This document shows, one piece after another, positions 36,565-48,935 of a stretch of 64,000 nt of DNA. Numbering within the stretch: position 1 is the stretch's first letter; the number at the start of each line of letters is the position of its first letter. The translations under genes were made by a program, and so were the position numbers. The notes under the pieces were generated by a model that saw nothing but the letters and a program-made list of their open reading frames with translations, did no database searches and was not told where the DNA came from. The stretch is from Lytechinus pictus. Its lineage: Eukaryota > Echinodermata > Echinoidea > Temnopleuroida > Toxopneustidae. Where the stretch lies: NCBI RefSeq assembly GCF_037042905.1, contig NC_087251.1:34451001-34515000 (forward strand). Reading direction: 5' to 3'.

Positions 36565-36689
36565 ACAAACAAGATGGATGCAGACAGTGTGAGAACAAAG
36601 GGGAGAGGGTTCAAGAGACTAATAGACATATTTATACTACATTTATATGTTTATATAAATTTTATAAGCAGCATAAACTGGAGTGTTGA
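36565..36689 (+). CDS. Candidate alternative terminal exon
   Basis: An acceptor (CTTTACATTTCATTTAG ending at 36564) is followed by a frame that is phase-1 compatible with the exon ending at 24033. It would add DKQDGCRQCENKGERVQETN and about 22 further residues, then a stop at 36687-36689. If used, it would end the protein before the EGF-like part. Supporting points are the phase match and a Cys-x-x-Cys motif. Against it, the later residues are AT-rich and generic, the stop lies inside the MITE at 36675, and no poly(A) signal is close by. Most likely chance, but testable. Confidence 0.15.
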
Positions 36690-36889
36690 ATGGTGTAGTT
36701 AGAGGACTACACCTGTCAGTCATTTTACTCTGGTGTTAGGTCAGCACCAGTGGATGTTGTAATGACACCTCTGGTTGTTAATTTTACACAGTTTGGTGTT
36801 ATGTTCAATCTCTATGGTGTAACTTTAACACCTTAGTGTCTGTGTTCCTCTTGGGACACCATCTGGTGTCAGTTTTAACACTCCAGTTT
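36675..36889. mobile_element. Inverted-repeat element with repeated TGGTGT motifs
   Basis: AAACTGGAGTGTT at 36675 is perfectly complementary to AACACTCCAGTTT ending at 36889. The interior repeats TGGTGT, GGTGTTA and ACACC-type words about ten times in both orientations. No coding capacity. Confidence 0.75.
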
Positions 36890-39134
36890 TTACATAGTGT
36901 ATGCATTATACCCCATACTGGCATTTTATCAATACATGTATGTGCATCTACAAGTAATGTGTAAAAGTGTATGGTGCAAACATGTATTCTCTATGAGCAA
37001 TGTCAAATTTTGCTGCGCTACAAACAATGACAAAGTTCATTTTTCTGTCTTCAAGATTTTTTACCCTTCCTAGACTTTCCAGAAAAGTAAAAAAATCAGA
37101 TATTTACAGGCCCATTTTGTCCTTTATTCATCAAGATCTACAATGCTTAAGTTTCTATTTGTAGTACTTGATATAACAAACCCGCATACTTTATCAAGAT
37201 TACATAAAATGCTGAAATTAGACAAAAAATCTCCCTTTCCCACTCAAACTTGTCAAATTAAAGGAAAGCACCCATGATTCATTCCTGGAATTAGGAATAA
37301 TTTGACACCTTCGTATTCCTCCCATGGTAATGAGCAACACATCAAGAGTTGTTAAGACTTAATCTTGTGGATACAATTAAAGGATATGTCCATGTGATCG
37401 CTTGTGATCCACAGGATCACTGATGATTTCCCGTTTTATCCAGTTTATCTTGTCCAGGTAGGTGTGAAATGAAACACGTAATGATGCAGCATCCATTTTT
37501 AACAACCAGATTTTTGCGAGATATACTATTTTTAGAGAGGAGGAGGAATAGGGAATCTGAATTTTCTATTCTACAGTGAAAAACAGACAACTTAATCATT
37601 TTGGTGGAGGGTTATGTGTTTGTGTTTTAAATTTTGAAATAAACAGTGTCCTTAAGATTGTTGATCATATTGTGTATAGTGTACTTTGTTTTGTTACCAT
37701 TTTTATTTGGTAGTTATTATTCTAAATTAATGCTGAATTCTTTTTAATATTTGAATGGCAATTGCTAAATAAAATTAGATAGATACAGATAAAAACTCTT
37801 TCATAGATTATAACGAATGTCCTCCACAGAACATACATTTCTATCATATGAGAGGGGCAGAGATGCACTGATTCTCTCTGGAATTATGCCCATGATTTTA
37901 ATCCCTGTGAAAAATTCTGTGTCTTTGTAATGATTAATGGATGATGCGGGGTCATGGATCAACTCCTGTGTGTCCAAGTGGTCATCAGTCGGCCAATGTA
38001 TCGATTCCCACTGGCTCCTAGACCTACATTATGAAAAGGGTCAAAGATGGGGAAGGGGTCGCGAAAAGTCTGAGGTATCATTCTTATCAATGAATCAGAA
38101 ATGGGAAAGGCTTGTATTGCTCCGAGCACTTTGAGCATGCAGTTATGTGGCAGGGGTGGGGAGAAAGGTTATTTGAGAGTATGGATGGCCAATCGATAAG
38201 TTATTCTTGAGGGGTGGTAAGCGGGGCGAGGAAATGTGTGCATCTTGCACGTTCCGTCGTTATTGTGTGATGCAAGCTCATGTAGCCAAACACCAAAGGG
38301 GAAATCTCCTGGGATTAATGGGACTTGGTTATCAGCATTTCTTTTCTTTATCCCGGTTCCTATAACTGCGGTGAAGATGGTCTTAGCCATACCTGCTAAA
38401 TTCAACTAACCTCGTTGAGGACTCTTGAATTATGCAAACCCTCTATAGATTTTTCATGAAGGGATACTGTGTCTTGGCACCCTATACAATTATTATTTGA
38501 TCTTAATTTCCCAGGAGGGTTCATGGAGGTCTTTAGGAGCTGAATATTGTTTCGATATTTTTCAACTTCCTCAGATCTTCTCACAGTATCATCGGAAAGT
38601 CTTTACCCTTTGAAATTGAAGAGCATCTGTTGTGAGATATTTTGACTTTGTTCTTTACTATGAAAGACAAACACAATCGCGGTTTTGATAACAGATACAG
38701 GATAGGACACTGGCATAGTGAGGCAAACAAAATTTAGGATGCCTAACATGGCATGAGCGAGCAATCTTTTTAAAAAGTCGCAAGTGACCCCAAATCATGG
38801 CCTGTTTAAAATGAAAATGTAATTTTATGGTCAATATATTTTGACATAATACTACACAGATGATGTTGTATTTCATCAGTTTCTTTTTGTCCTTTTTATC
38901 TTTATTTTCTCGGTTGTGGAACTATCTTTTTTTTTCTTGGGGGGGGGTGGAGCTGACAAGCCCCCTCCATCTGTAGATCAGTGGGATAGTACCCTGTTTA
39001 ATTATCATTTACATATCTTTGATTTGTTTTTCAGTAGCAGTTAGCTTCCTATTATACTTGTAGGTTTGAAACATAACAGATTTTTCCTTTCTGAGGAAAA
39101 ACACCCATCTCCTCTCGCCTCCTTCCTCCCCCAG
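36890..39134. other. Intronic non-coding stretch
   Basis: No exon is supported. A GC-raised repeat-free block lies at about 37930-38360. A G-run lies near 38939-38947. Confidence 0.45.
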
Positions 39135-39336
39135 CTTTTGTCTGTTTCTCGTTCATCCCGTTTATTGGCTGCCAGTGATGTAGATAGTATGTGTACTGAT
39201 GGGCAATTCAGTCATCAGCCCACGAGGGATTCACAGGAGAGCAAAAACACTTCATGAAGCGAAGATCGTAGATCGAGGAGGAGAAGAAAAAAAACAGATC
39301 CAAAGCCAATACGTCTTCTTCTTCATTATCCCCCAG

Positions 39337-39477
39337 AGAATGTTTGTTCTTGCGCAAAATGCAACAAGTAAGGTATCATCAAACACGTCACCTCCGGCAA
39401 TGTCTCCTTCTATTCCCTGTCCATCTGCCACTTCTTCTCTTATGGTTGTTTTGTCGTTCTCTTCTTGCCTTTCATTT
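39337..39477 (+). CDS. Candidate nested exon in a splice-signal-rich island
   Basis: The 141-bp segment has a strong acceptor (CTTCTTCATTATCCCCCAG ending at 39336) and a strong donor (GTAAGTATC at 39478). Its in-phase frame is open for 47 codons, including QNATSKVSSNTSPPAMSPS, rich in Ser, Thr and Pro. A second strong acceptor (GCCTCCTTCCTCCCCCAG) ends at 39134 and opens a frame LLSVSRSSRLLAASDVDSMC. The block is GC-raised. It cannot be a cassette in the host gene: in the phase-1 reading it hits a stop after about ten codons. It would have to belong to a nested or alternative transcript. The minus strand is also open here (39572-39252), which weakens the coding case. Confidence 0.2.
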
Positions 39478-39888
39478 GTAAGTATCGGAGGCACCGTAGA
39501 ATCCTGTACAGGTATGGTTACTGTGATGTGATAATGGAGAAGGGAGTCTGGGACCCAATGCTTCACAATCAAATGTGTGAGTCTCCGTCACTGCTGTTGC
39601 TGTGAAATGGCACCTCAAAGATTATAGCAAACCTTGAAATATGAGTTTCATTTGAAAGACATACAATTCTCAGCAAATATCTATATTCCTAATAAGAATT
39701 AAAGTTATAATTATGATTCAGGGTATTATTGTATGATCCTATTATATTTTTGAGCAGTTTTTATAACAGTCATTGAGTTTTGAAAATAATGTACATGTCT
39801 TTATGAAATATTTGTGAGAACCCAATGTACTTAATATTTATTTTCCCACTAGATTATGATTTTAAGCTGTCTGTAATTGCTTTCTCTA

Positions 39889-40166
39889 CACTGTAAAAAA
39901 AAACTGATTTTACAGAAAAAAGAAGATTTTGCAGAAAGCAATAACAGAATCATTCTGTAAATTCATAAAACAGGAATTTTCTGCAATTTAACAGAACAGG
40001 TCTGTTTAAAAAGGGAAAAAGGGTGTTTTATTTAAGGAAATTAGTAAGATTCCATACACCAAATGCCAATTTCCTGTAAGATTACGCAATCTGGTAAGAT
40101 TACAGGTGTTCTCGAGACTCTGCTGCAGGAACTTCTTTTATTTTAAGGATAAATTTTCCAACAGTG
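39889..40166. mobile_element. MITE with CACTGT ends
   Basis: CTACACTGT at the left faces ACAGTGTAG at the right. The interior is full of A-runs and TTTTACAG / CTGTAAA words in both directions. CACTG-type ends suggest hAT affinity, but no 8-bp duplication is readable. Confidence 0.6.
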
Positions 40167-41126
40167 TAGCCCACTCTTTATTCCTAAAAACTATCACATG
40201 TAGGATAGTATGTCATATGTAGTTGAAGTTTGATTTAGTTAACCCCACACAGTGGCAGCTGGCGGGAAGGGGGGGGGGGCTTGGAATGTGCCACGAGTGT
40301 CACGTTCAGGGGGTGCAACTAATTCTTGAAAGGTTAATCTCAGAGGAATTTCATAAAGAGCTTTTTCTATGATTTTCACTAATTAATTTGTTCTCAGCCA
40401 ATCAGATGCAAAGATTCTTTGTAGCTTATAACATTTGTCAGTGAAAAATGCTGACTATCTTCTTCGTGAAACTCTTCCTTGATGAACTACCAAAGACACC
40501 ACCAAGGGCAAAAGTTAAAGGAGATGCAATTTTATCACTTCACCTGGGGTCAAATTTTATTAGAAAAATAAAATTCCTTGGAGATCAAATTAGATCGTGA
40601 CTTTGACTAAGATAGTTCTTAAATTTTTTTTGCGTCTAATTACCGTTCCCCTAAACCATGCAATCACTTGGACACACCGAATACCTGGTTGTTACCACAG
40701 GGCAACTCTAGTGATACAATGGTACAGACTCTGATCAGAAAAATATAAATTACAGGAACAACCGTGAGTCAAATTATTCCACTCTACTTCCTCACACCCA
40801 GTTATCAAATCAGTCTTTTTTTTTAAAAAAACATGTAAAAGGGGAACAGATTCACCGGCTTTCTGAAGGAGCGCAATGAATATCTTATGCCTCAAAGACC
40901 CTGACTGTACCTTGAAAATGAAATCCTGTATCCCGACATCCTCCGAGTCAGTGTAGAATTCTAATGAATACTTTCTGTGACGGGGAAACGTAAGACAAGT
41001 CTTTCGAATCAAGAAACGGTGTGTAAGGGAATCCTAATGAATTATTTTGAGAGGACGAACTAAAGAGGGAGTCAGTCAAGTGTTATTGTTGACCGAGATC
41101 CCATGTTTGCATGATTAGTCCCAGGA
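40167..41126. other. Intronic non-coding stretch
   Basis: No exon is supported. A G-run lies at about 40269-40278. A 106-codon minus-strand frame (41012-40692) has no recognised motif. Confidence 0.5.
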
Positions 41127-41718
41127 TTTAAAGGAGAATGAAACCATTGAAACCAGCTGAATCCATATCAAAGAGAAAAATCAAAGAAACATATTGTTGA
41201 AAGTTTGAGGAAGATTGAATGAATAATAAGAAAGTTATGAGCATTTGAATGTCGAGATCACTAATGCCATGTAGATCCTCCAATTGGCAATGCAACCAAG
41301 ATCTGTGATGTCACACACGTACAACTCCCTCATTACTCTAGTACTTATTTCACTTATATTCTCACTTTTATAGAGTCTATCACAAGGTGAGGTGTTCTCT
41401 TTATGAGAGGATAAGTACAGAGGTTTCACAACATTATATCATTGATGAATCGTTTGTCATATGATTAGAATGAGCAAAAAGAGATGTTTTGGGGTATATT
41501 TTCAGTGTCCAAAAGGGGAGAGTTGTTCATCTGTAACATCATAGATCTTGGTCGCATTGCCAATGGGAGGATCTCCATAGCATTAGTGATCTCGACATTC
41601 AAATGCTCATATCTCTTCTATTGCTATCCTATTTTACTCAAACTTTTGTTGATCTTATTCTTTGATTTTTCTGCTTTCACAAAAGCTAACTTGCTCCAAG
41701 AGTTTCATTCTCCTTTAA
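41127..41718. mobile_element. Foldback element with about 190-bp inverted repeats
   Basis: Left TTTAAAGGAGAATGAAAC and right GTTTCATTCTCCTTTAA are outermost. The arms stay complementary far inside, including GAGCATTTGAATGTCGAGAT and ATCACTAATGC, then GATCCTCC, TTGGCAATGC and CCAAGATCT. Arms span about 41127-41316 and 41530-41718, leaving a loop of about 210 bp. No transposase frame. The open frames at 41235-41429 (minus) and 41484-41831 (plus) share a peptide because they lie on the two arms, which independently confirms the inverted repeat. Confidence 0.92.
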
Positions 41719-41929
41719 GTTGTCCTGTGCACAACTTGAATGCAAATTCACATCTATGGCAATTCATGTTTCATACAAAGGTCTTGCTTAGTATTCCAAA
41801 TTATAGATGGACTGAATTGTTAAATTTGTGAATGTAGTGGAATTCAATATTGTTTAGTTGATTGGAAGATTAAGTTTTAAAAAAATATATATTTTCATGA
41901 AGCTTTGTAACACATGTGTGTAATATAAT

Positions 41930-42150
41930 AATTTAAAAGGAAAGAGATAGAGAGAAAAGGATAGAGAGCAGGGATGAGCAAATATATTGAATTTCTATAG
42001 GAGTGCAATTTAGAAGGGGAATAAGGAGGAAAGGAAGGGATTTAAAAGAAAGGATAAGAGGGAATAATAATAATAATAATAATTAACATCATTTATATAG
42101 CGCTTATCACAAAGAATGTCTCTAAGCGCTAAAGGAAAATACATAGGAAG
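41930..42150 (-). mobile_element. SINE family 1 tail fragment beside purine-rich DNA
   Basis: ATAATAATAATAATAATTAA, then TTATATAGCGCTTATCAC and TCTCTAAGCGCT, match the tail of the SINE at 32432-32785 in the same orientation. 41935-42060 upstream is purine-rich. The rest of the SINE is absent. Confidence 0.6.
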
Positions 42151-44349
42151 ACAAGAAATTTCAGCTAAAATCAAATTATACATGTTAACAGTTGAAAAGA
42201 GAGATAAGAGATGCCTCACTTATCTTCTTTCTCTAAACTATCAATGGACAAATCGTTGATGTTCAACCAAATCATCGTATCTCTCAATTTTGGTTAAAAA
42301 AAAAAATTGTCTTTTATAATTTTGCAGATTATGACGGTACAAGTCCTATACTATACATACTTAAAATTTCTAGACAGCAATTTTATTTTAGTTTTTGAGA
42401 TATGTTGGGATTTTCACATCGATGCCATACGATTTTTTTTATAAATGCGCAAATCCTGTTGGAAACGTGTACTATAGCAAACCGTCATATGTGCACTGCA
42501 TTGACTTTGCATGTGAAAAAGCGATACAACGTTTTGCTTGATTGTGCGCATTGAATCACGGTCAGGGTTGTTGTGTCCCCTCTGGCAGTTTTGTATAGGG
42601 AAAATGTAAACCACACAAACCGAAAATACAAGCATATAGCTCTTTTTGCGATATTTTGTCTGATTCTTGGTTTTGTGTAAAAATAAGGATACCATTGTCA
42701 AGCAACCATCTTGGTCTTTCCAACCATATATTTTTCCAATAACGAAAATGTTGTAAGTCTTGGAACTGAGGTGGCGACCCTAGGAGAATTAAACATTACT
42801 ATACATAATATTATCGTCATTTATCAATAAACATGTATGCTGTTCTGTTTTCATCTTAAGAATGGAGGTTGGCTTGAACAATTAAAAAATAATTAAACTT
42901 CATTTTTATTTTTTGCTAGGTCAAGTTATGGAGACTTGTGAAATATTTATTTTTACCAAGGACATTTGAAAAGATGATATGCTAGGAGATTTGCAATTAT
43001 TACTTCCCTTAAAAAAAAACTATATTGAAGCTATTGTACTATTTGCTACAAGATGTGACTTATTTGAAATTTAGTTGTATCCTAAAAGCACAGTGCATCT
43101 TCATTAAGGGATTGAAAAGAACAGTCAAGGCCATACTGCATTCATTCATTCATAAATACCATATATGTTGTGATGAGATCTTAATATCACAAAGGAAAAG
43201 TACATTTTAATCATGTGCATAGAATTGTATAGAAGCAATGCCAAATCCTTATCATGCCAAATCTATGAAAAGTACATTTACCTAATGTGTTTTACCACTG
43301 TTTTGACCACTGCGCAATGCGGAATTCATTTCTACCTCTCCAATCATTGTGATCATTTTTAGATTCACTGGAGAGCAGTGACATTTTCAAGATATTGATT
43401 CAATCCTTGGGAGTGGTAAGAAGCAATATTTGGAAGACATTATGAACAATAGAGGAGATAGCAGCTTATCCTGGGGGACTTTGTTATAGGAATCCATTTA
43501 CTAGATTAATGAGCCGCTTAAGATCAGAGGGGAGTCAACCAATTAATTTCTCAAATGCTGACATTTGGTTGCCTCATTGTCATCAAGTGGGAAAATCTAT
43601 ATGAGTAATCAGTTTCAATATCAGCAGAAAAAGAGTATATATTGAAACACACTTTGATTACACAAATAAATTATAGATATGAAGTACAATAATATCTATA
43701 TATCATATTACATTTTCTTTGTACAGAGCAACAATAAAAATTATACATAAAAAGAATGAGGAAGAATGAAGTGTAAATAAATCTGAGATAGTGTGTAAAT
43801 AGTTTTTTAATCAGTCATAAAATCTCTGTCCTGAAATCACTATTCACGCTCAATAAAAATGGAAATATAGCTGCCACAACACTGAATCTCTTTTGATTTC
43901 ATACTTAGTTGGGATTTGGACACAATATATCTTGGACACTTGATGAGCTAGTCATTTCAATGAAGGAGAGAGAGAAAAAAGAAGATTTTGCTTATGAATT
44001 TGAAACGCAAGGCCTTGCCACCCTGCGATGATGATACCCATTTTGAATTGCTGAGAGAGAAAGATTCTTTCCAGGAAGCATGAATGCCTGAAGATATTGT
44101 CTTCACCGTTTTCAATATCTTGACTAGTGTGTCAGAGGAATCATGGAATTCATGCTTTACCGTGGTAACGGGAGCTTACTAGCATTTCATCCATTACCTT
44201 CAGGAAACATACTCGAAATGTGATGGGGAGGAAATCAGAGGAAATCATGCCTACACATTGTAGAAATTCATTATATTCAACAAGAATAAAGCATTGTAAG
44301 TGATTAAAGATTTTTGTTTTTGGAAAAATTAGAAAATTTACTTCTTATA
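42151..44349. other. Intronic non-coding stretch
   Basis: No exon is supported. A repeat-free block at about 43290-43600 has balanced composition with homeodomain cores such as CCAATTAATT. It is a possible cis-regulatory module by inference only. Confidence 0.45.
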
Positions 44350-44352
44350 TCA

Positions 44353-44512
44353 GAGGCCAGTTTCATGAAGACTTGCAACTATTGTAATTTTGCCTTTATG
44401 GTAAGTACCTTGGAAACTTTGATTTTGATTGGCTGCTGACTCCTGTTACCATGGTATTTATAATAGTGGCAAAGTTACCATAATCAAAATCCTTTATGAA
44501 AGGGGTCCCTGC
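44353..44512. mobile_element. Decayed MITE-like inverted repeat
   Basis: GAGGCCAGTTTCATGAAGAC on the left and CTTTATGAAAGGGGTCCC on the right are a weak inverted pair. TTACCATGGTATTTAT and GCAAAGTTACCATAA lie between. It belongs with the GGGCC-ended elements at 19127 and 45218. Confidence 0.45.
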
Positions 44513-45217
44513 TTTAAAAGCTAAGAGTATTGAGAAATTGGTCTCATCAACAGACATACTCTGCATGTTATTTTGTTTTCATCTCGAAAAAAAGTCTTTG
44601 AAAAATCTTTGACATTTAGAGTGTAGGATCAACATTACAAAATAATACAGTAATCTTTTTTTATCCAATGAATTTGGTCACTTGGGTTGTAATCCGTATA
44701 CTGTATGCGCCCTCCCTTCCCCCCTCTCCATGCATGAACATGGCGTATTATGTTCTGGATAATCGCATTAGAGCAGATGATATTACTCTTGATCGAAAGT
44801 CAGGTCAAGAGCTAGAATGTTGTGTTCAGAATTGTGAGTACTTGAGAGAGTTGGCCTGAAGTACAGAATGCCATGTTTTTCCAGATCAGTTTAAAAAAAA
44901 ATAGGCCAATGCATGCATAAGCATGTGATTGTACTACAAACTTTAAGCTCCTGTTTTTGTAATTTTTTTTTTGTCAGAATGGGAATGGAGATACTGGTAC
45001 CCACAGTGATTCCTGTTCAAGAGTATGATTTAATTGGAACTCAGAGATGCAAATCTTCTACCCCTTCCCCCCAAAAAAGTATTCTTAGAAGGAATAAATT
45101 ATTGTTTTTTTAAAGAGAGATTAAAAAAAATATTTCATCATCATTATCCCAGCCCTGTAGCTGTTGCATGACTCGTAAAAAAAGACAGAGTATGGGCTAG
45201 AGTTATCTATGCATCAG

Positions 45218-45460
45218 GGGCCCGTTTTAAAAAGAGTTGCGATTGATCTGATCAATCGCAACTATGGACGGCCAGCAACATCAACATCTATTATGCATAT
45301 TTGTTCAAAATATTTTCTAACTATGATTTATATTCATGCATTCATTGTTTTCTTGAAAATTCACTGTGCTTCTCTTTGTTTAACAAGGACATTGTGCAAA
45401 TTTCCTGTAGAAAAAATTATGACACTGATGGATTTCCATAGAGTTACGATTGATATGAAG
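45218..45460. mobile_element. GGGGCCCGTTTT-ended element with hairpin
   Basis: GGGGCCCGTTTTAAAAAGAG is followed by the perfect hairpin GTTGCGATTGATC / GATCAATCGCAAC (45237-45263). GAGTTACGATTGATATGAAG at about 45440 is a diverged repeat of the same start. The 98-codon frame at 45209-45505 runs through it and is not credible as a gene. Confidence 0.5.
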
Positions 45461-46713
45461 ATAAAAAATGGAGAACCAGACTTATTCATAGCCAACAGAA
45501 AATAAGAAAAGAAAAAAAAGTGCCCCCAAAAAGAACAGCTTATTTCTTGCAAAAAAGGGTAATAGCTTTTTAAGAAATGGTTGGGTACATATCAAGTATG
45601 GACAAATAAGTAAGCGCAGATATATTTGTTGTTTTCATATGCAAAAGGCCAAATCAATTTGGGAAAACTGATTAAGAGCATATTGCTTTTCTTATTGGTT
45701 GAGTGAAATGAATAGATTAGGGATTTTGTGTATTAAATCAGGGGTGTGACTATTTACCTTCTTCTTGTATATATGATATTACAAACTAGCTGTGACATAT
45801 TGAAAGATATTGCGACTCTAACATAGATTATGTTTTCTTAGTTAGCATTTATCTTTTTTCTCTCTGTTAGAAAATATTATAAGGAAGCAAATTAAAATTT
45901 GAAAAAATTCCCAATCACGAAATAAATAAGTTTTGATCTATTTGGAACGATGTCAAGTAATTTCTAGATATCTTTCTACTTGAAATGATATCTGCAACTT
46001 AGTATCTGATAAGATTTATAGGAAATCATAGCAGGTGAAAACCAACTTTAGAGGCATCATTTAGCAATTTCAAATGATAGAAATGAACAGCAACTTTTCA
46101 TAAACAAAATGTGTATTCACTGTAATAAAGAGTAGAATTGAACTCTACATGATTTTTATGTGCTCTCTTGTAGAAGAATTGGTATTATGAAAAGGTGTTG
46201 GAGCGTATAATGTGGATTTCTCTTTCATGGTATTGTGCAAGCCAAGTCGAAGGGAATAATTCTCAATTGAGAGGAAATCCTTAGAGTACTTCGGGATAGG
46301 AGTAGGGAGGATGCCAGAATTTGTTTCACCAATTTATTCAATGTGATGGCACTGTAGCGTAAAGAAGTAGGGACTGTACTTTATATCAGTTTTTAAAGCT
46401 TTTGAATGTAATAATGCCATCAAAGCTTAATATATCAATTAATCAGATTAATGTGTTCTTATGTTCATCTTGATAGGTTTACAAGTGAACTATTATTAGA
46501 TTATCTTGCAAGAAAAGATGCTCAAGAAAGTTAGTGGCAGTTAAATCTTTATTTGTAATAATTATGCGATAATTCATTGGCGATGCACTTTCAACACTTT
46601 GAAAGTCTGGCTTGAATTGATATAGAGATAAAGAAGGAAGGAAATGATTGGCAGAAAAAAGTTGTATATGTGATAAATTCTAAAGAGACCAGCAAATTGA
46701 AAAAAAAAACAAT
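45461..46713. other. Intronic non-coding stretch
   Basis: AT-rich DNA with no exon, splice pair or repeat that I can support. Confidence 0.55.
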
Positions 46714-47662
46714 TTAAGGACGTTCCACAGTTATGTTTGTGCGCATTATGATCTGCGCATAGTTTACACTCCGCGCACTGACGTCACAATGGATGAACAG
46801 GTGATTAATTAGCTGCGGGTATGAGCTGATTTTTCTCATCTTCTGCACTTTAACTGCAGATCCGATGCGTTATTTTATGAAGCTAACAAATGGAATTGTT
46901 CCATGGACCATTCAAAAAAAATTCTCTACAATTTCAAAATACTTTACTCTGCAGTGCTGCCAAGAATCACAAATATTACCCCAAGTTTGAATAAATGGTA
47001 GAGTGGTTTTGACTTTTTCTTCACATAGATACAAAGCATTCGGCGCATTTTCGGTGTTTTAAAAGGCACATTTGCTCTAATAAAATTGCTAATAATTAAA
47101 AAACAAGCACATGAACCCCTATTTTTTAATGTTTGTACCTCTTAGATATACCTTCCTCTACAACTCTGCAAATTTTGGTGAAAATGACATGGATTTTGAA
47201 TAAAGTGCAGCATTTATTGTACTTTTGTAGTTTGTTACTGAAATTTCACATTTCTTAGTTTGGGATTTTTTTTATCTTTTACACCATTTTTAAGAATTGA
47301 CAGTGCTGTTAAACTTAAAATTGCAAACAAATAGCACTATAAATATATTCTCCATTCTAACGATATAATTATTATTACAATTCTCTTGCGAAATTTGATT
47401 ACTTTTTCACGTATTTTGACTGAGTAATAGAGATTTAAACTCATTGTAGTAATCTTGGGCGGTCTAAAAATGCCAAATTCTTTTGAATACGCAATTCTTA
47501 AGAACATCAATTTGGGTGAACTTTGAAGCTCTGTAGCAAAAAATCAAGCACATGGACCTATGTTAATTTTTGCATATTTTGAATATTAAGGTTCTAAAGT
47601 ATCTATGTGCAAAGTTTGGTGAAAATGACATGGATTTCACTTTAACTGTGGAACGTCCTTAA
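46714..47662. mobile_element. Large MITE with TTAA target site and internal duplication
   Basis: TTAA at 46714-46717 and 47659-47662 flanks a 941-bp element. It begins GGACGTTCCACAGTTA and ends with its exact complement, TAACTGTGGAACGTCC. TTAA duplication is the hallmark of the piggyBac superfamily, although the terminal triplet here is not the usual CCY. The interior is a diverged tandem duplication of about 440 bp: GGTGAAAATGACATGGATTT occurs at 47177 and 47618, and AAGCACATG blocks precede each by about 75 bp. No transposase remains. Confidence 0.9.
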
Positions 47663-48846
47663 ATCTTTGATTATAAATGAGCATTTATACTAAAGAAATG
47701 TAAACTGTCGAGAGCGGGAAAGAGATAATATAAACTTCAACTGGAAGGGTTGTTTATAATTTTTATGTGCATTTCATGTTGTACAGGAATTATAGGAAAA
47801 AATAAACTTTTTGCTGCATTTTGGATTGTTTTGTTTGTACATCTAGCTACATAATACAATTATCATAAATGTCTGTGAAAATTTAATTTTGTTCAACTGG
47901 ACTGGGATTTTAAATCAATTGTGTGAACATTATTTTTTTTTAGTATGATCCATGTGGTATTAAGAGGACAAAATTTAGCTAATATTAATATTCTCCATGA
48001 TATTACATCGAAGACCAAAACAGTGGAATGACAGACAGATAATATTGACATTCCTGCAGTATTGAAGATGTTCTGTTTGTTTCTGTCTGAAAAAGTTTGC
48101 CTTGTATTTTTTTAATTAGCCGATTTCCGATAAATCACTTGAAGAATTTTTTTTTCTCTGGAGGAAGAAGTCTGTTTGATATTTTGCAAAGGTGAAGGGC
48201 ATGAAGTGGAGACAGAGAGGAGTCAAAATTCAATTATAACGCCAGCAGAAAGAAAATAATATACAGTACACTGCAGGAAATCAAGAAGAAATGAATTTAC
48301 GATGTATAATTCCTCGAGGAATTTTAGTTAATAGACACATCCATTTTTTTTCTTTTGCTTTGGAAGAAATTTAACTGGGATTCATAAGATGATGGAATGA
48401 AGCAAGAAGAAGCTGTTACACCTTCAGGTCTATGGACTGTATGCTAGAATATTTAATGTAAAGATTAATTGTATAATTGACTTAGTATTCATACCGCACG
48501 ACAAAAGTAATATAACAATTCATTGATATGTGTATTCTGTAGGCACCATAGGCTTATTATGGGAATCACAGGATTGTTGAAGTTAAAGGGTTAATGTAGT
48601 GTGGCTGTAGAGATGACTTTGTGACGTAAATGACTTTTTCTGAAATGTTTGAAAGTATGCAAGAATATTTCTATGGCATTAACACTCCTCCCTTAAAAGG
48701 TTCTTTAAGACTCACCAACACTTAAATATTGCAAAAACTCCCAAGTCTGTGGAAAAGTCCCTTTAAATTTCTTGTATTTTTAAAGAGAACCTTCTGACTC
48801 GTGGGTATTTCTTCAGAATATTAATATTACAGTAATAATAAGTAAA
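47663..48846. other. Intronic non-coding stretch
   Basis: AT-rich DNA with no exon or clear repeat. Confidence 0.55.
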
Positions 48847-48935
48847 TTGCTTTCACACCAACAAAGTACCTGGTATTTTCTAATCTGGGTAGAATTTTTT
48901 GTATGGGTAAATTTCAGCTACTTTCTGTGATCAGT
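48847..48935 (+). mobile_element. Fragment of the AGGTGGTTTCA MITE family
   Basis: TTGCTTTCACACCAACAAAG, TACCTGGTATTTTCTAATC and GGGTAAATTTC parallel the right part of 15000-15477 in the same orientation. No ends are preserved. Confidence 0.55.

Noticed and set aside
39252..39572. 106-codon minus-strand frame opposite the candidate nested exon
   Set aside because: There is an acceptor-like CCTGTACAG but no suitable donor, and the plus strand has the better splice pair.
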